Shown: positions 1 to 6,988 of the stretch, piece by piece
Layout of the letters: every line of letters starts with the position of its first letter
Position numbering within the stretch: the stretch's first letter is position 1
Assembly: GCA_009838385.1 (NCBI GenBank)
Contig: VXRS01000311.1
Location: 1-12,181 of the forward strand
Direction: 5' to 3'
Length of the DNA stretch: 12,181 nucleotides
Source of the DNA: Dehalococcoidia bacterium
GTDB lineage: Bacteria; Chloroflexota; Dehalococcoidia; Tepidiformales; Tepidiformaceae
Notes under the pieces: model-generated
The model's input: the letters and a program-made list of their open reading frames with translations, nothing else
Database searches by the model: none
What the model was told of the DNA's origin: nothing
Made by a program: the position numbers and the translations under genes

Positions 1-1
1 C

Positions 2-235
2 CTCGGTCTGGAGGCGGGCAACGGGGAATTCGGAGTCGAGCACATCGCGGCGGACAAGGTCGGAGTCGCTACTGGCGCGGCTCGAGCGGAGGGTAGAGAG
101 GAGGTAGATGGCCTCGAGCAGGTTGCTCTTGCCCTGGGCGTTCTCGCCAACGAAGAGGTTGAGGCCACGATCGAGGGACAGCTCGACCTGTGCGTAGTTG
201 CGAAAATTGGCGAGGTTGAGATCGGTGATGTACAC
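2..235 (-). CDS. recF: DNA replication and repair protein RecF, N-terminal part (cut by left edge)
   Basis: RecF is an SMC-like ATPase that binds gapped DNA and helps load RecA in the RecFOR pathway in the cytoplasm. Only the first 78 codons are visible; the gene continues past base 1. Read leftwards from a GTG at 235-233, the protein starts MYITDLNLANFRNY, with the FRNY segment typical of RecF at residues 11-14. A Walker A motif GENAQGKS lies at residues 30-37, followed by LLEAIYLLSTLRSSR, matching the family's N-terminal lobe. The GTG start is chosen because homology begins there; the Shine-Dalgarno sequence is weak (a G-run about 8-14 bases upstream). It is divergent from dnaN rather than following it, which differs from the common dnaA-dnaN-recF order. 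Walker B and the signature motif lie outside the window. Confidence 0.93.
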   Translation of the reverse strand, partial: MYITDLNLANFRNYAQVELSLDRGLNLFVGENAQGKSNLLEAIYLLSTLRSSRASSDSDLVRRDVLDSEFPVARLQTE

Positions 236-276
236 GGCGTGTCCAGCGTAGCCCCCCGCAGGGCCCGAGAGCGTCA

Positions 277-282
277 AGTATA
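277..282 (-). promoter_or_regulatory. recF: Possible -10 box for recF
   Basis: Read on the minus strand this is TATACT, one base from the sigma-70 -10 consensus, about 41 bases upstream of the recF GTG. No convincing -35 hexamer is found 16-18 bases further upstream, so this is a tentative call resting on one hexamer and its position in the divergent intergenic region. Confidence 0.3.
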
Positions 283-368
283 GAGGCCTTTACGTTATGG
301 GGTTATGTCCCATCCGCGAGGAGCATGAACAGAACTGCTTACGTGCCTACGCCCTCGGCGTTTGGGGG

Positions 369-374
369 TATAAT
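369..374 (+). promoter_or_regulatory. dnaN: Consensus -10 box (TATAAT) for dnaN
   Basis: A perfect TATAAT sits 31 bases upstream of the ATG at 406, giving an expected transcript start near 381 and a leader of about 25 bases. No good -35 hexamer is visible at 16-18 bp spacing (346-351 reads CCTACG). The box lies inside the 27-codon in-frame extension from the ATG at 325, so it supports translation starting at 406. Confidence 0.55.
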
Positions 375-405
375 CCCGGCCAACACCGAACAAGCGAGTA
401 AACGG

Positions 406-1545
406 ATGAAGGTTCAAGTCCTGCAGGAGAACCTCCAGCGGGGGCTCGCGATCGTCGGGCGCGCGGTTGCCGCCCGGTCGACGCTCCCCATCACTTCGAA
501 CGTCCTGATGGCGACGGACGGGGGGCGGCTGCGCCTCTCGGCCACCGATCTCGACATCTCCATCAGCACCTGGATCGGGGCGAAGATCGAGGAGGAGGGG
601 GCGACGACAATCCCGGCGCGGCTGATCACGGATTTCGTGGGGCAGCTGCCGCCGGCGACGGTGTCGATCGAGGTCCCGGAGCGAACGCGCCAGGCGAAGC
701 TGGAGTGCGCGCGTACGGAGTCGACGATCAACACGATGGACGCCGAGGATTTCCCGCGCATCGCGGCGATCGACGAGGGTCCATCAATCGAGCTGGACGC
801 GGCGACGCTGCGTCGCACGATCGACCGGGTGGAGTTCGCAGCGGCGACTGATGATTCGCGACCAGTGATTACGGGGGTGAGCATCAAGGGCGAGGAAAGC
901 AAGCTGACCTTCGCGGCCTCCGATGGGTTCCGGTTGGCGGTTTCGGACATCGAGCTGGGCGCCAGGCAGGCGTTCCCGGTGACCGACCTGAACCTCATCG
1001 TTCCGGCACGAGCGCTGCGGGAAGTCGGACGCCTGATCGGGGATGGAGCGGCGCCGGTGCAGCTGCGGGTGAACGAGAAGCAAACGCAGGTGCAGTTCTC
1101 GATGACGGACGTGGAACTGGTGGCGCAGCTGATACAGGGGACGTTCCCCAACTACAACCAGCTGATCCCGGGCGAGTTCAACACGGCAACGGTGGTGGAT
1201 GTCGATGACTTCATGCGCGGAGCGCGCATCGCGGCCATCTTCGCGCGGGACGGGAGCGGCATCGTCCGGCTGCAGGTACAGCCGTCGGGCGATGGCAGCG
1301 CCGGGAAGCTGGTCATCAGCGCCCGCGCAGACGAGGTGGGCGACAACGAAGGCGAGATCGACGTGAAGGTGGACGGCGAGCCGGCAAAGATCGCGTTCAA
1401 CAGCCGCTACCTGGCCGATGTCCTGGGCGTCCTCGACGGCGAGGTCCGCCTCGAGACGACAAGCCCCTCAAGCCAGGGCGTCTTCCGCCCGGCCGAGGAA
1501 GACGGCTACGTGCATGTGGTGATGCCAATGTTTGTTCAGTGGTGA
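406..1545 (+). CDS. dnaN: DNA polymerase III sliding clamp, beta subunit
   Basis: DnaN is the ring-shaped homodimeric clamp that tethers DNA polymerase III to DNA. The 379-residue product has the usual length and three-domain layout. It starts MKVQVLQENLQRGLAIVGRAV, a typical clamp N-terminus, with the SNVLM and LSATDLDISI segments of domain 1 following, and ends YVHVVMPMFVQW, matching the family's C-terminal MPM motif. An in-frame ATG at 325 would add 27 residues. I prefer 406 because clamp homology begins exactly there, the extension is unlike any clamp, and a consensus -10 box lies within it. The sequence at 318-323 (GAGGAG) resembles a ribosome site for 325 but leaves only one base before that ATG. 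The site before 406 is weak. The gene ends in tandem stops TGA TAA. Confidence 0.96.
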   Translation: MKVQVLQENLQRGLAIVGRAVAARSTLPITSNVLMATDGGRLRLSATDLDISISTWIGAKIEEEGATTIPARLITDFVGQLPPATVSIEVPERTRQAKLECARTESTINTMDAEDFPRIAAIDEGPSIELDAATLRRTIDRVEFAAATDDSRPVITGVSIKGEESKLTFAASDGFRLAVSDIELGARQAFPVTDLNLIVPARALREVGRLIGDGAAPVQLRVNEKQTQVQFSMTDVELVAQLIQGTFPNYNQLIPGEFNTATVVDVDDFMRGARIAAIFARDGSGIVRLQVQPSGDGSAGKLVISARADEVGDNEGEIDVKVDGEPAKIAFNSRYLADVLGVLDGEVRLETTSPSSQGVFRPAEEDGYVHVVMPMFVQW

Positions 1546-1873
1546 TAAATCTGCGTCAGAATCTGCGCATTCCGGGGGACACGGGGAGAGAGGAACGTGC
1601 AGGCTTCTCTTGGACCTCCTTGGCCTCCTTCAGGGATCATCGCGGGCCCCTTCGTGAGCTGCCGGCTTGAGCTGACTGCAGCGCTCCGAGGTCTCTGGTC
1701 ATGGCCGGGCAGGGCGGAGCGCGTGCTTTCAGTAAGGCGTTCGACTGCTGCGATAGCAAGCACGAGGAGTCGCAGCTCATGGTCGCCACTCGGGCCACTC
1801 GGCACGGCCCTGGGTCAGCCGGTCCAGGGTCGCAGTCGCCACGTGCCCGATATGGCCGGGAGTGAGGCGTGAA
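1546..1873 (+). other. Gene-poor spacer between dnaN and the accessory locus
   Basis: No convincing gene is seen here. A 91-codon GTG-started frame (1597-1872) has a purine-rich stretch upstream (1583-1593), but its product is rich in Pro, Ser and Arg and unlike anything I recognise. Opposite-strand frames look like shadows. The spacer contains one clear inverted repeat (1722-1728 with 1758-1764) and a polypyrimidine stretch at 1610-1630 that reads as two AGGAGG motifs on the minus strand. No tRNA or T-box consensus was found. It separates core replication genes from the catabolic locus. Confidence 0.5.
1722..1764 (+). repeat. Inverted repeat with long internal loop
   Basis: CGTGCTT at 1722-1728 pairs exactly with AAGCACG at 1758-1764. 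Inside the 29-base loop CAGT (1730-1733) can pair with ACTG (1744-1747), giving a small nested hairpin. There is no U-tract. It may be a transcript structure downstream of dnaN or chance in GC-rich DNA. Confidence 0.3.
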
Positions 1874-2548
1874 TTGTCCGTAGTGGTAGAAACAAGTCTG
1901 ACGGTCCGACCGATAGGCATCATGAATCGCTTCGTTGAGAGGTACGCGAGTGACGTGTTGCCTCTCCATGCGAAGCACGGGTTTGACCTGCTCGGTGGGT
2001 GGAGTCGGGCCGGGGGCACCGGCCAGCAGGTGGTGCACCTCCACCAATTTGACGATCTCGCCGCGTATGAGCGGGCTCGAGCGTCCATCGCTGGGGACGC
2101 CGCTGTGGCCGCCATGGTCGAGGACCACGCTCGGGAGATGTCCGTGACCGAGTCGATCGTGCTTGGCGAGACCACGGCGTACGCCACCGACGCCCGGCTC
2201 AAGCAGGGGCAAGTCCGCGAGGGCGACGCGCCCTTGACGTACATCCAGAGGGTCTCGCGAGCCCGCTTCCCCCATCGCCCGGAGGTCGCCCGGCTTCTTG
2301 CGAGGATCGTAGATGCCGTGGAGGCCTCGAACGCGATCTCCCTCGTGACCGCTTACCAAGCGGTCACGGGACGAACGAGCGATGTGACAGACCTATTCGT
2401 CCTGCCGAAGGGTGAGGAGGCCTTGCCCGAAGCGAACGCCGCCGAGCGAGCGCTCGAGGGCGGGGTGGTGGCGGAGAGATTCCACGCCCTTCTCGAAGAC
2501 GAGATCGTTTACCGACTGCGGCCCCTCCCATACTCGCCCCTGCAGTAG
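1874..2548 (+). CDS. NIPSNAP/EthD-like two-repeat alpha+beta barrel protein, copy 1
   Basis: This looks like a cytoplasmic protein of the dimeric alpha+beta barrel (NIPSNAP/EthD/ABM-like) group, whose members often sit in catabolic clusters and have mostly unknown chemistry. The product has 224 residues from TTG 1874. Two halves show a similar pattern: a VVETSLTVRP strand, helix, GGWSRAGG and HLHQFDDLAAYERARA in the first, then a second strand-helix unit ending DLFVLPKGEEALPEA. The family call rests on this pattern and is uncertain. It is clearly paralogous to the protein starting at 11550: compare VVETSLTVRP with IVETLVTLRP, YERARAS in both, and LPKGEEAL with LPKGQDAL. The TTG start aligns with that paralogue's ATG and has GTGAGG six bases upstream. 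GTG 1862 would add four residues and is the main alternative. Confidence 0.72.
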   Translation: MSVVVETSLTVRPIGIMNRFVERYASDVLPLHAKHGFDLLGGWSRAGGTGQQVVHLHQFDDLAAYERARASIAGDAAVAAMVEDHAREMSVTESIVLGETTAYATDARLKQGQVREGDAPLTYIQRVSRARFPHRPEVARLLARIVDAVEASNAISLVTAYQAVTGRTSDVTDLFVLPKGEEALPEANAAERALEGGVVAERFHALLEDEIVYRLRPLPYSPLQ

Positions 2549-2706
2549 CACGCGCGGCCCAGCGGCGAAAAGGCAGACCCGAGGCGTCGAGTCGGCTGGC
2601 AGTGTGGCAACCCGCCAGGATCAGTCGTGGGAGCCGATAACCCCTCGTTGTGTGTCTCGAGGCGGTGGCCCCGTCGACGCGAGCGAGGTCAACCGCCGTT
2701 CGGCGA

Positions 2707-2737
2707 GTGACAAAGACGATGAGTTCCCTGCTACAGT
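2707..2737 (+). promoter_or_regulatory. Weak sigma-70-like promoter candidate for the permease operon
   Basis: GTGACA (2707-2712) differs from the -35 consensus at one base. TACAGT (2732-2737) keeps the key -10 bases TA...T. The spacer is 19 bp, outside the best range. It would give a leader of roughly 200 bases containing the four hairpins at 2811-2895. Confidence 0.22.
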
Positions 2738-2810
2738 GGCACCCTCGTAAACGGAGCGCTCGCTCGTTGCGGCGACGTGCTTGAGTGTCCGAGGGGAGGA
2801 GCCGGCCCAA

Positions 2811-2895
2811 CGGAACACGCACCGTTCCGAGGGAGAGCACCCCAAGGGGTGATAACCCGGCGCTTCGGCGCCTGTGCCTCGGCGAGCGCACGCCG
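2811..2895 (+). repeat. Cluster of four small hairpins in the permease leader
   Basis: Four perfect inverted repeats follow each other: CGGAAC/GTTCCG (2811-2816 with 2824-2829), CACCCC/GGGGTG with an AA centre (2838-2851), GGCGC/GCGCC closed by a TTCG tetraloop (2859-2872), and CGGCG/CGCCG (2880-2884 with 2891-2895). None is followed by a T-tract, so none is a standard intrinsic terminator. They could structure the leader RNA or be operator-like palindromes. Confidence 0.45.
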
Positions 2896-2941
2896 CCTCC
2901 TGGCGAGAGACTGCCCTCGACGCTCAGGACGGACGTGAGCC

Positions 2942-3928
2942 ATGCGAGGCTACATCGTCCGCCGCTTGCTCCTGAACCTGGTGGTGGTGTGGATCGTCGC
3001 GACGCTGGTGTTCCTGGCGCTACGTGTTCTTCCGGGCGACTACGCCGCTGAGCAGGTGGCCTTGCGCTTCTTTACGGGCGTGGGCGATGGCCGCTCGGCA
3101 GACGAAGCGCTCGCCGACGCCCGCGCCGAGCTTGGCCTCGATAAGTCCATCCCCGAGCAGTATGTCCGCTACATCTCAGATCTGCTCAGCGGCGATCTGG
3201 GGAAGTCTTTTGTGACCCGTCGATCGACGGTCGACGAGGTCGGCCGGGCGCTACCCTACAGCCTCCAGTTGGGCGTGATGACGGCCGTGATCGCCGTGCT
3301 CATCTCGTTACCCGTAGGGGTGATCTCTGCGGTTAGACCCGGATCGCTCGTCGATCACCTCTTGCGCTTCGTCGCAATCATCGGGCTCGCCGCGCCATCG
3401 TTCTGGATAGCAACGATGTTCACCCTCCTCGTTCTGCGTTTCGACTTCTGGAGGATCGATGTGGTGGGCACCCCGGGCATCTGGGCCGAACCCCTCAGGA
3501 GCCTGGAGCTCTTTGTGATCCCAGCCGTTGCCGGCGGCCTAGCGAGCGGCGCCATCCTCATGCGCTACATCAGATCGCAGTTACTCGAAGTTCTCGGTCA
3601 CGACTACATCCGAACGGCGCGCTCGAAGGGCTTGCGGGAGCGCACGGTGATACTGAGGCACGCAGTGAAGAACGCGCTCATCCCGGCGATCACGGTTCTA
3701 GGGTTCGTGATTCTCGCGGTTGTCAACGGGTCGGTGATTCTCGAAGCGATGTTCAACATCCCGGGGATGGGCCGAGCCATCGTGGGCGCTGTGCAATCGC
3801 GGGACTTCCCGATGGTGCAGACTCTGGTCGTCGCGATAGCGGTAGGCGTCGTGACGATTAACCTTCTCATCGACATGTGCTACTTCTATATCGACCCCCG
3901 AGTGAGCGTGAGCGGCTCCAGTGCGTGA
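2942..3928 (+). CDS. ABC transporter permease, DppB/OppB type
   Basis: This is an inner-membrane permease of the dipeptide/oligopeptide/nickel importer family, forming a channel with a DppC-type partner. The 328-residue length is normal. Residues 9-28 form the first membrane helix. GDLGKSF (84-90) is a family hallmark at the start of the periplasmic-to-core segment. Further membrane helices follow at about 107-131, 142-165, 190-207, 246-270 and 292-312. The cytoplasmic EAA loop, which contacts the ATPase, is DYIRTARSKG at 221-230 followed by LRHAVKNALIP. FNIPGMGR (271-278) is also characteristic. The ATG at 2942 fits the family N-terminus; the ribosome site is weak. Its stop overlaps the next gene's start, so the two are translationally coupled. 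Substrate cannot be read from the permease; peptides, opines and other amides are all possible. Confidence 0.92.
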   Translation: MRGYIVRRLLLNLVVVWIVATLVFLALRVLPGDYAAEQVALRFFTGVGDGRSADEALADARAELGLDKSIPEQYVRYISDLLSGDLGKSFVTRRSTVDEVGRALPYSLQLGVMTAVIAVLISLPVGVISAVRPGSLVDHLLRFVAIIGLAAPSFWIATMFTLLVLRFDFWRIDVVGTPGIWAEPLRSLELFVIPAVAGGLASGAILMRYIRSQLLEVLGHDYIRTARSKGLRERTVILRHAVKNALIPAITVLGFVILAVVNGSVILEAMFNIPGMGRAIVGAVQSRDFPMVQTLVVAIAVGVVTINLLIDMCYFYIDPRVSVSGSSA

Positions 3929-4950
3929 CCCGGTGGGCGCTCGAAGCGAAACGGGTTGGGGCTGAGCCGATGCATAGGACGCCGCCCTCACGGACTCCGA
4001 GCTCGAGACCGGGTGGTTCAGCGATCCCTGATACCTGGGACTTGGGCTTACGTGACGAGCGCATGGCCTGGGTCGCAGGCCTGCGATCGATTCCGCGACG
4101 CGTTGGTCTGCTGGGCATGATCGGTGTTGCGCTCGTAGTACTGGTGGGGCTCGTCGCTCTTCTCGGCCCCGGGTTGTCTCCTTATGGCAAGGACGATGTC
4201 GTCTGGGTCGACGTCGAGTCCCCGGATAGCGACTCGCCAAGCGCGGCTCGGCGGTTGGCCATCCTCGCTGGTCCCTCGCTCTCACACCCACTTGGGACTG
4301 ACAACCTCAGTCGTGATCTCATGACTCGCGTGATCCACGGCTCGCGTATCGCGCTGATCGTTGGCTTCGGCGCGGCGTTAATGGGCACCGCGGTCGGCGC
4401 CCTCATCGGCATCGTCTCAGGGTATTTCGGTGGAATCGTCGACATCGCGATTCAGCGCGTTGTGGACTCGATCATCGCAATGCCAGGCATCGTCATCCTG
4501 CTGCTGTTCACGCAGATCGGTGAACGTAGTCTCACGCTTACGGTGACAGCGCTCGGATTCCTGGGAACGGTAAGCGCCGCGAGAGTGGTGCGCGCAGCAA
4601 CGCTCTCGGTGAGAGGAGAGGTCTACATGGAGGCAGCGCGATCGACCGGTGCCAGCGACCTCCGGATGATGGTGCGACACATTCTTCCGAACATCGTTGC
4701 GCCCATCGTCGTCATTTTCTCGATCGCGGTCGGAACGAACATCCTTGCGGAGTCGGGACTGGCCTTCCTCAATCTCGGTGTCCCTGGTCCGAGCTGGGGG
4801 AACATGGTCAGCGAGGGCCGCGCGTTTCTGGATAGCAAGCCAATGATGAGCCTGGCTGCCGGCGGCGCCATCACCATGACCGTGTTGGGCTTCAACCTCG
4901 CGGGCGATGGCATCCGCGATGGCTTTGACCCCACGCGCCGCTCGGGCTAG
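3925..4950 (+). CDS. ABC transporter permease, DppC/OppC type
   Basis: This is the second membrane subunit of the importer, partner of the DppB-type permease just upstream. From GTG 3925 the product has 341 residues. An N-terminal cytoplasmic stretch of about 57 residues, rich in Arg, Pro and Ser, precedes the first membrane helix (61-81). HPLGTDNLSRDLMTRVIHGSR (121-141) is the DppC signature. Helices follow at about 142-166, 176-200 and onwards. The EAA loop is EVYMEAARSTGASD (232-245) then RHILPNIVAP. The GTG makes a 4-base GTGA overlap with the preceding stop, which is why I chose it. ATG 3970 and ATG 4063 are alternatives that would shorten the unusual N-terminal tail. No dppD/dppF-like ATPase gene accompanies it here. 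Confidence 0.9.
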   Translation: MTRWALEAKRVGAEPMHRTPPSRTPSSRPGGSAIPDTWDLGLRDERMAWVAGLRSIPRRVGLLGMIGVALVVLVGLVALLGPGLSPYGKDDVVWVDVESPDSDSPSAARRLAILAGPSLSHPLGTDNLSRDLMTRVIHGSRIALIVGFGAALMGTAVGALIGIVSGYFGGIVDIAIQRVVDSIIAMPGIVILLLFTQIGERSLTLTVTALGFLGTVSAARVVRAATLSVRGEVYMEAARSTGASDLRMMVRHILPNIVAPIVVIFSIAVGTNILAESGLAFLNLGVPGPSWGNMVSEGRAFLDSKPMMSLAAGGAITMTVLGFNLAGDGIRDGFDPTRRSG

Positions 4951-5026
4951 CGAAGCCAAGCCAGAGCACTAGTCCAGACGCTGATTCGCAGTGAGCGCCG
5001 CAGAGCCCGAACTTGACGACGTGACG

Positions 5027-5032
5027 TATACT
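5027..5032 (+). promoter_or_regulatory. Possible -10 box upstream of the first amidohydrolase
   Basis: TATACT, one base off the -10 consensus, lies 63 bases upstream of the ATG at 5096 and within an in-frame 35-codon extension. No matching -35 is seen 17 bases upstream, and TTGACG at 5013-5018 is far too close. It may give the amidohydrolase its own promoter apart from the permeases. Confidence 0.25.
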
Positions 5033-5080
5033 CGCCAACGCAACTTGTCATTCCTTGCACCATACGAGCAGGGGACTGAC

Positions 5081-5086
5081 GGAGGT
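5081..5086 (+). promoter_or_regulatory. Ribosome binding site deciding the amidohydrolase 1 start
   Basis: GGAGGT lies nine bases upstream of ATG 5096. Together with alignment to the second amidohydrolase (MPEFDTVI versus MAEFDTVI) it sets the start at 5096 rather than at the in-frame GTG at 4991. Confidence 0.6.
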
Positions 5087-5095
5087 CACCAGGCC

Positions 5096-6829
5096 ATGCC
5101 GGAGTTTGACACTGTTATCAAGGGGGGGACCGTCATCGACGGCCTCAGGACTCCCCGCTTCACCGGTGACGTCGGTATCAAAGACGGGAAAGTCGCCTAC
5201 ATTGGTCGCATTTCCAGCCATGAAGGAGCGAGGGTGCTGGACGCCAGCGGTCTGATCGTGGCACCGGGCTTCGTCGATCTGCACACGCACTACGACTCCC
5301 AGGTCTATTGGGATCCCTGGTGCACCATTTCCGGGTGGCACGGTGTGACGTCGGCGGTGATCGGGAACTGCGGCTTCGGCTTCGCGCCGGTCAAGCCAGA
5401 GGACCGGGACCGAGCCATGCTCACCATGACGAGGAACGAGGCTGTTCCGCTGGCCAGCATGAAGGCGGGCATGCCCTGGGACTGGGAGTCGTACCCGGAG
5501 TTCCTCGACAGCATCGATCGCACGCCCAAGGGCATCAATCTTCTTAGCTACGTGGGGCTGAATCCCCTTCTGATGTACGTGATGGGGCTCGAGGAGGCGA
5601 AGAATCGCCCCGCAACCGACGCTGAGCGCGCAGAGATGTGCAAGCTCCTCGAGGAGGCTCTCGAGGCCGGTGGCTGCGGCCTTTCTACCCAGCTCGCGGG
5701 CGAGGACAGCAACCAGCGAGACTACGACGGGACGCCCATGGCGACCGACACGATGTCCGAGGACGACCTGGTCGCCCTTGCCTCGGTTCTGGGCAAGGTC
5801 CGCAAGGGATTCATCCAGGTCTCCGGCGCCCGGGCGACACCAGAGCTGGTCAATCGGCTCGCCGAGGCGAGTGGGCGTCCCATTGTCTATAACGCCCTCG
5901 CCGCGCTCACCGATCAGCACGGTGTTGCGCTCCCCGGATACAAGGAGACCAAGGCGTGGATCGAGGACGCGAATAAGCGGGGCAACCGCGTGTTCGCGCA
6001 GGCGATCACCACGGCGATCGCCTTCGAGTTCCAGCTCGAAGAGTGGAGCCTCTTCGACAATGTCCCCTCCTGGCGAGAGGCCCTGTTCGGAACAAGAGAG
6101 GAGAAGATCGAAAACCTCAACGACCCCGAGCGCCGAGCGCTTTTCAGAGCCGAGTACGACGCCGGGAAGGGGCCCGTCACCGGCGCGGGAACCGAGGACA
6201 AGGGCATCATTTCGGGCAGCGGGATTGCGGAACTCAGGGTCGAGATCGTGGAAGAACCATCCCTGCAGCAGTACGAGGGGTTCACGATCCGCGAGATCGC
6301 GGAGCGCGAAGGCAAGCACATTGTCGACGCCTTCCTGGACATCGGCGTGGCGGACAAACTGCGGTCGACCTTCGGCTCGCCGCCCGCACGGATGGATATG
6401 AAGGCGATGAAGGAGATCGCGAACTCGCCGTTCGCCCTTCCGGGCCTCTCGGACGGTGGCGCCCACACAAAGTTCATCACGATGGGCGCTTACCCGACGG
6501 AGTACATCGAGGTTCTGGTGCGCGAGAACGAACTCATGGACCTGGAGGAAGCGCACTGGCGGCTGAGCACCTATCCCGCCATGGCTGCGGGGTTCAAAGA
6601 TCGGGGCTGGATCAAGGAGGGCTCACCGGCAGACATCATCGTCTACGACTTCGAGAAGCTGCGGCGGACGGAGACGAGGCGAGCCTACGACTTCCCCGCC
6701 AACGAGTGGCGCCTCGTGCGTGAAGCCGAGGGCTACCGATGGATCATGGTGAACGGCAAGACGACGTTCGAGGATGGCAAGTGCACCGGGCTCACCCCCG
6801 GGAAGCTCATCCGCCACGGTCAAGGCTAA
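5096..6829 (+). CDS. D-aminoacylase-type amidohydrolase (amidohydrolase 3 family), copy 1
   Basis: This is probably a cytoplasmic metal-dependent hydrolase of the N-acyl-D-amino-acid deacylase group, cleaving an amide bond of unknown substrate. The 577-residue protein begins with the small beta-sandwich (FDTVIKGGTVIDG), then APGFVDLHTHYD with metal-site H63 and H65. NCGFGFAP follows, whose C92 matches the bridging cysteine of D-aminoacylases. SDGGAH carries the catalytic Asp candidate D453, and GSPADIIVYD closes the sandwich. At the two strand positions where D-aminoacylases have His ligands this copy has A245 and Y265, so its metal site may be mononuclear or altered. My recollection is that many relatives in this subfamily also lack them. 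It is the same length as, and strongly similar to, the copy at 9703. The gene follows the permeases by 145 bases and precedes the binding protein. Confidence 0.87.
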   Translation: MPEFDTVIKGGTVIDGLRTPRFTGDVGIKDGKVAYIGRISSHEGARVLDASGLIVAPGFVDLHTHYDSQVYWDPWCTISGWHGVTSAVIGNCGFGFAPVKPEDRDRAMLTMTRNEAVPLASMKAGMPWDWESYPEFLDSIDRTPKGINLLSYVGLNPLLMYVMGLEEAKNRPATDAERAEMCKLLEEALEAGGCGLSTQLAGEDSNQRDYDGTPMATDTMSEDDLVALASVLGKVRKGFIQVSGARATPELVNRLAEASGRPIVYNALAALTDQHGVALPGYKETKAWIEDANKRGNRVFAQAITTAIAFEFQLEEWSLFDNVPSWREALFGTREEKIENLNDPERRALFRAEYDAGKGPVTGAGTEDKGIISGSGIAELRVEIVEEPSLQQYEGFTIREIAEREGKHIVDAFLDIGVADKLRSTFGSPPARMDMKAMKEIANSPFALPGLSDGGAHTKFITMGAYPTEYIEVLVRENELMDLEEAHWRLSTYPAMAAGFKDRGWIKEGSPADIIVYDFEKLRRTETRRAYDFPANEWRLVREAEGYRWIMVNGKTTFEDGKCTGLTPGKLIRHGQG

Positions 6830-6915
6830 GGGGGCTGGCAAGGACACGACGAGTTACGCAGCGAGACCGCGGATGGCTCGTTCGGGCAGCAGGCCTCGGG
6901 GCTCTATGCAGCGTC

Positions 6916-6935
6916 CCGGGCCTGAAAAGGCCTGG
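6916..6935 (+). repeat. GAAA-capped hairpin between amidohydrolase 1 and the binding protein
   Basis: CCGGGCCT (6916-6923) pairs with AGGCCTGG (6928-6935) over eight base pairs, one of them a G-U wobble, closed by a GAAA tetraloop. No T-tract follows. Such intercistronic stem-loops can stabilise a transcript end or partly terminate, letting the binding protein be expressed at a different level. That role is inferred. Confidence 0.5.
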
Positions 6936-6988
6936 CGAGCCATCACCGGCACATGTTGAGGGAACCGGCCTGATCCAGGAGGGACGCA

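Larger units (their letters stand above)
2549..2941 (+). other. Long leader of the transporter operon
   Basis: No gene is supported in these 393 bases. Frames through it give low-complexity Arg/Pro-rich products without family resemblance. The 3' third holds four small hairpins (2811-2895). A weak promoter candidate is GTGACA (2707-2712) and TACAGT (2732-2737), separated by 19 bases, longer than ideal. The stretch probably contains the promoter and untranslated leader for the permease genes. Confidence 0.45.

Noticed and set aside
236..405. Possible replication origin between recF and dnaN
   Set aside because: No TTATCCACA-like DnaA boxes and no AT-rich unwinding stretch were seen, and dnaA is not adjacent.
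1635..1665. T-box-like string (AGGG...CGCGGGCCCCTTCGT)
   Set aside because: It lacks the invariant TGGNACC core, and there is no aminoacyl-tRNA synthetase or amino acid gene downstream.
1597..1872. A 91-codon frame with a GTG start and purine-rich upstream stretch
   Set aside because: The product is dominated by Pro, Ser, Arg and Trp, matches no family I know, and runs into the start of the NIPSNAP-like gene. GC-rich DNA produces such frames often.
4991..5095. Upstream 35-codon extension of amidohydrolase 1
   Set aside because: The paralogue starts at the position matching ATG 5096, GGAGGT precedes that ATG, and both proteins are then exactly 577 residues.
5048..6556. Long 502-codon frame on the opposite strand of amidohydrolase 1
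   Set aside because: It is a mirror frame of a well-supported gene with all catalytic motifs on the plus strand; its product shows no family features.
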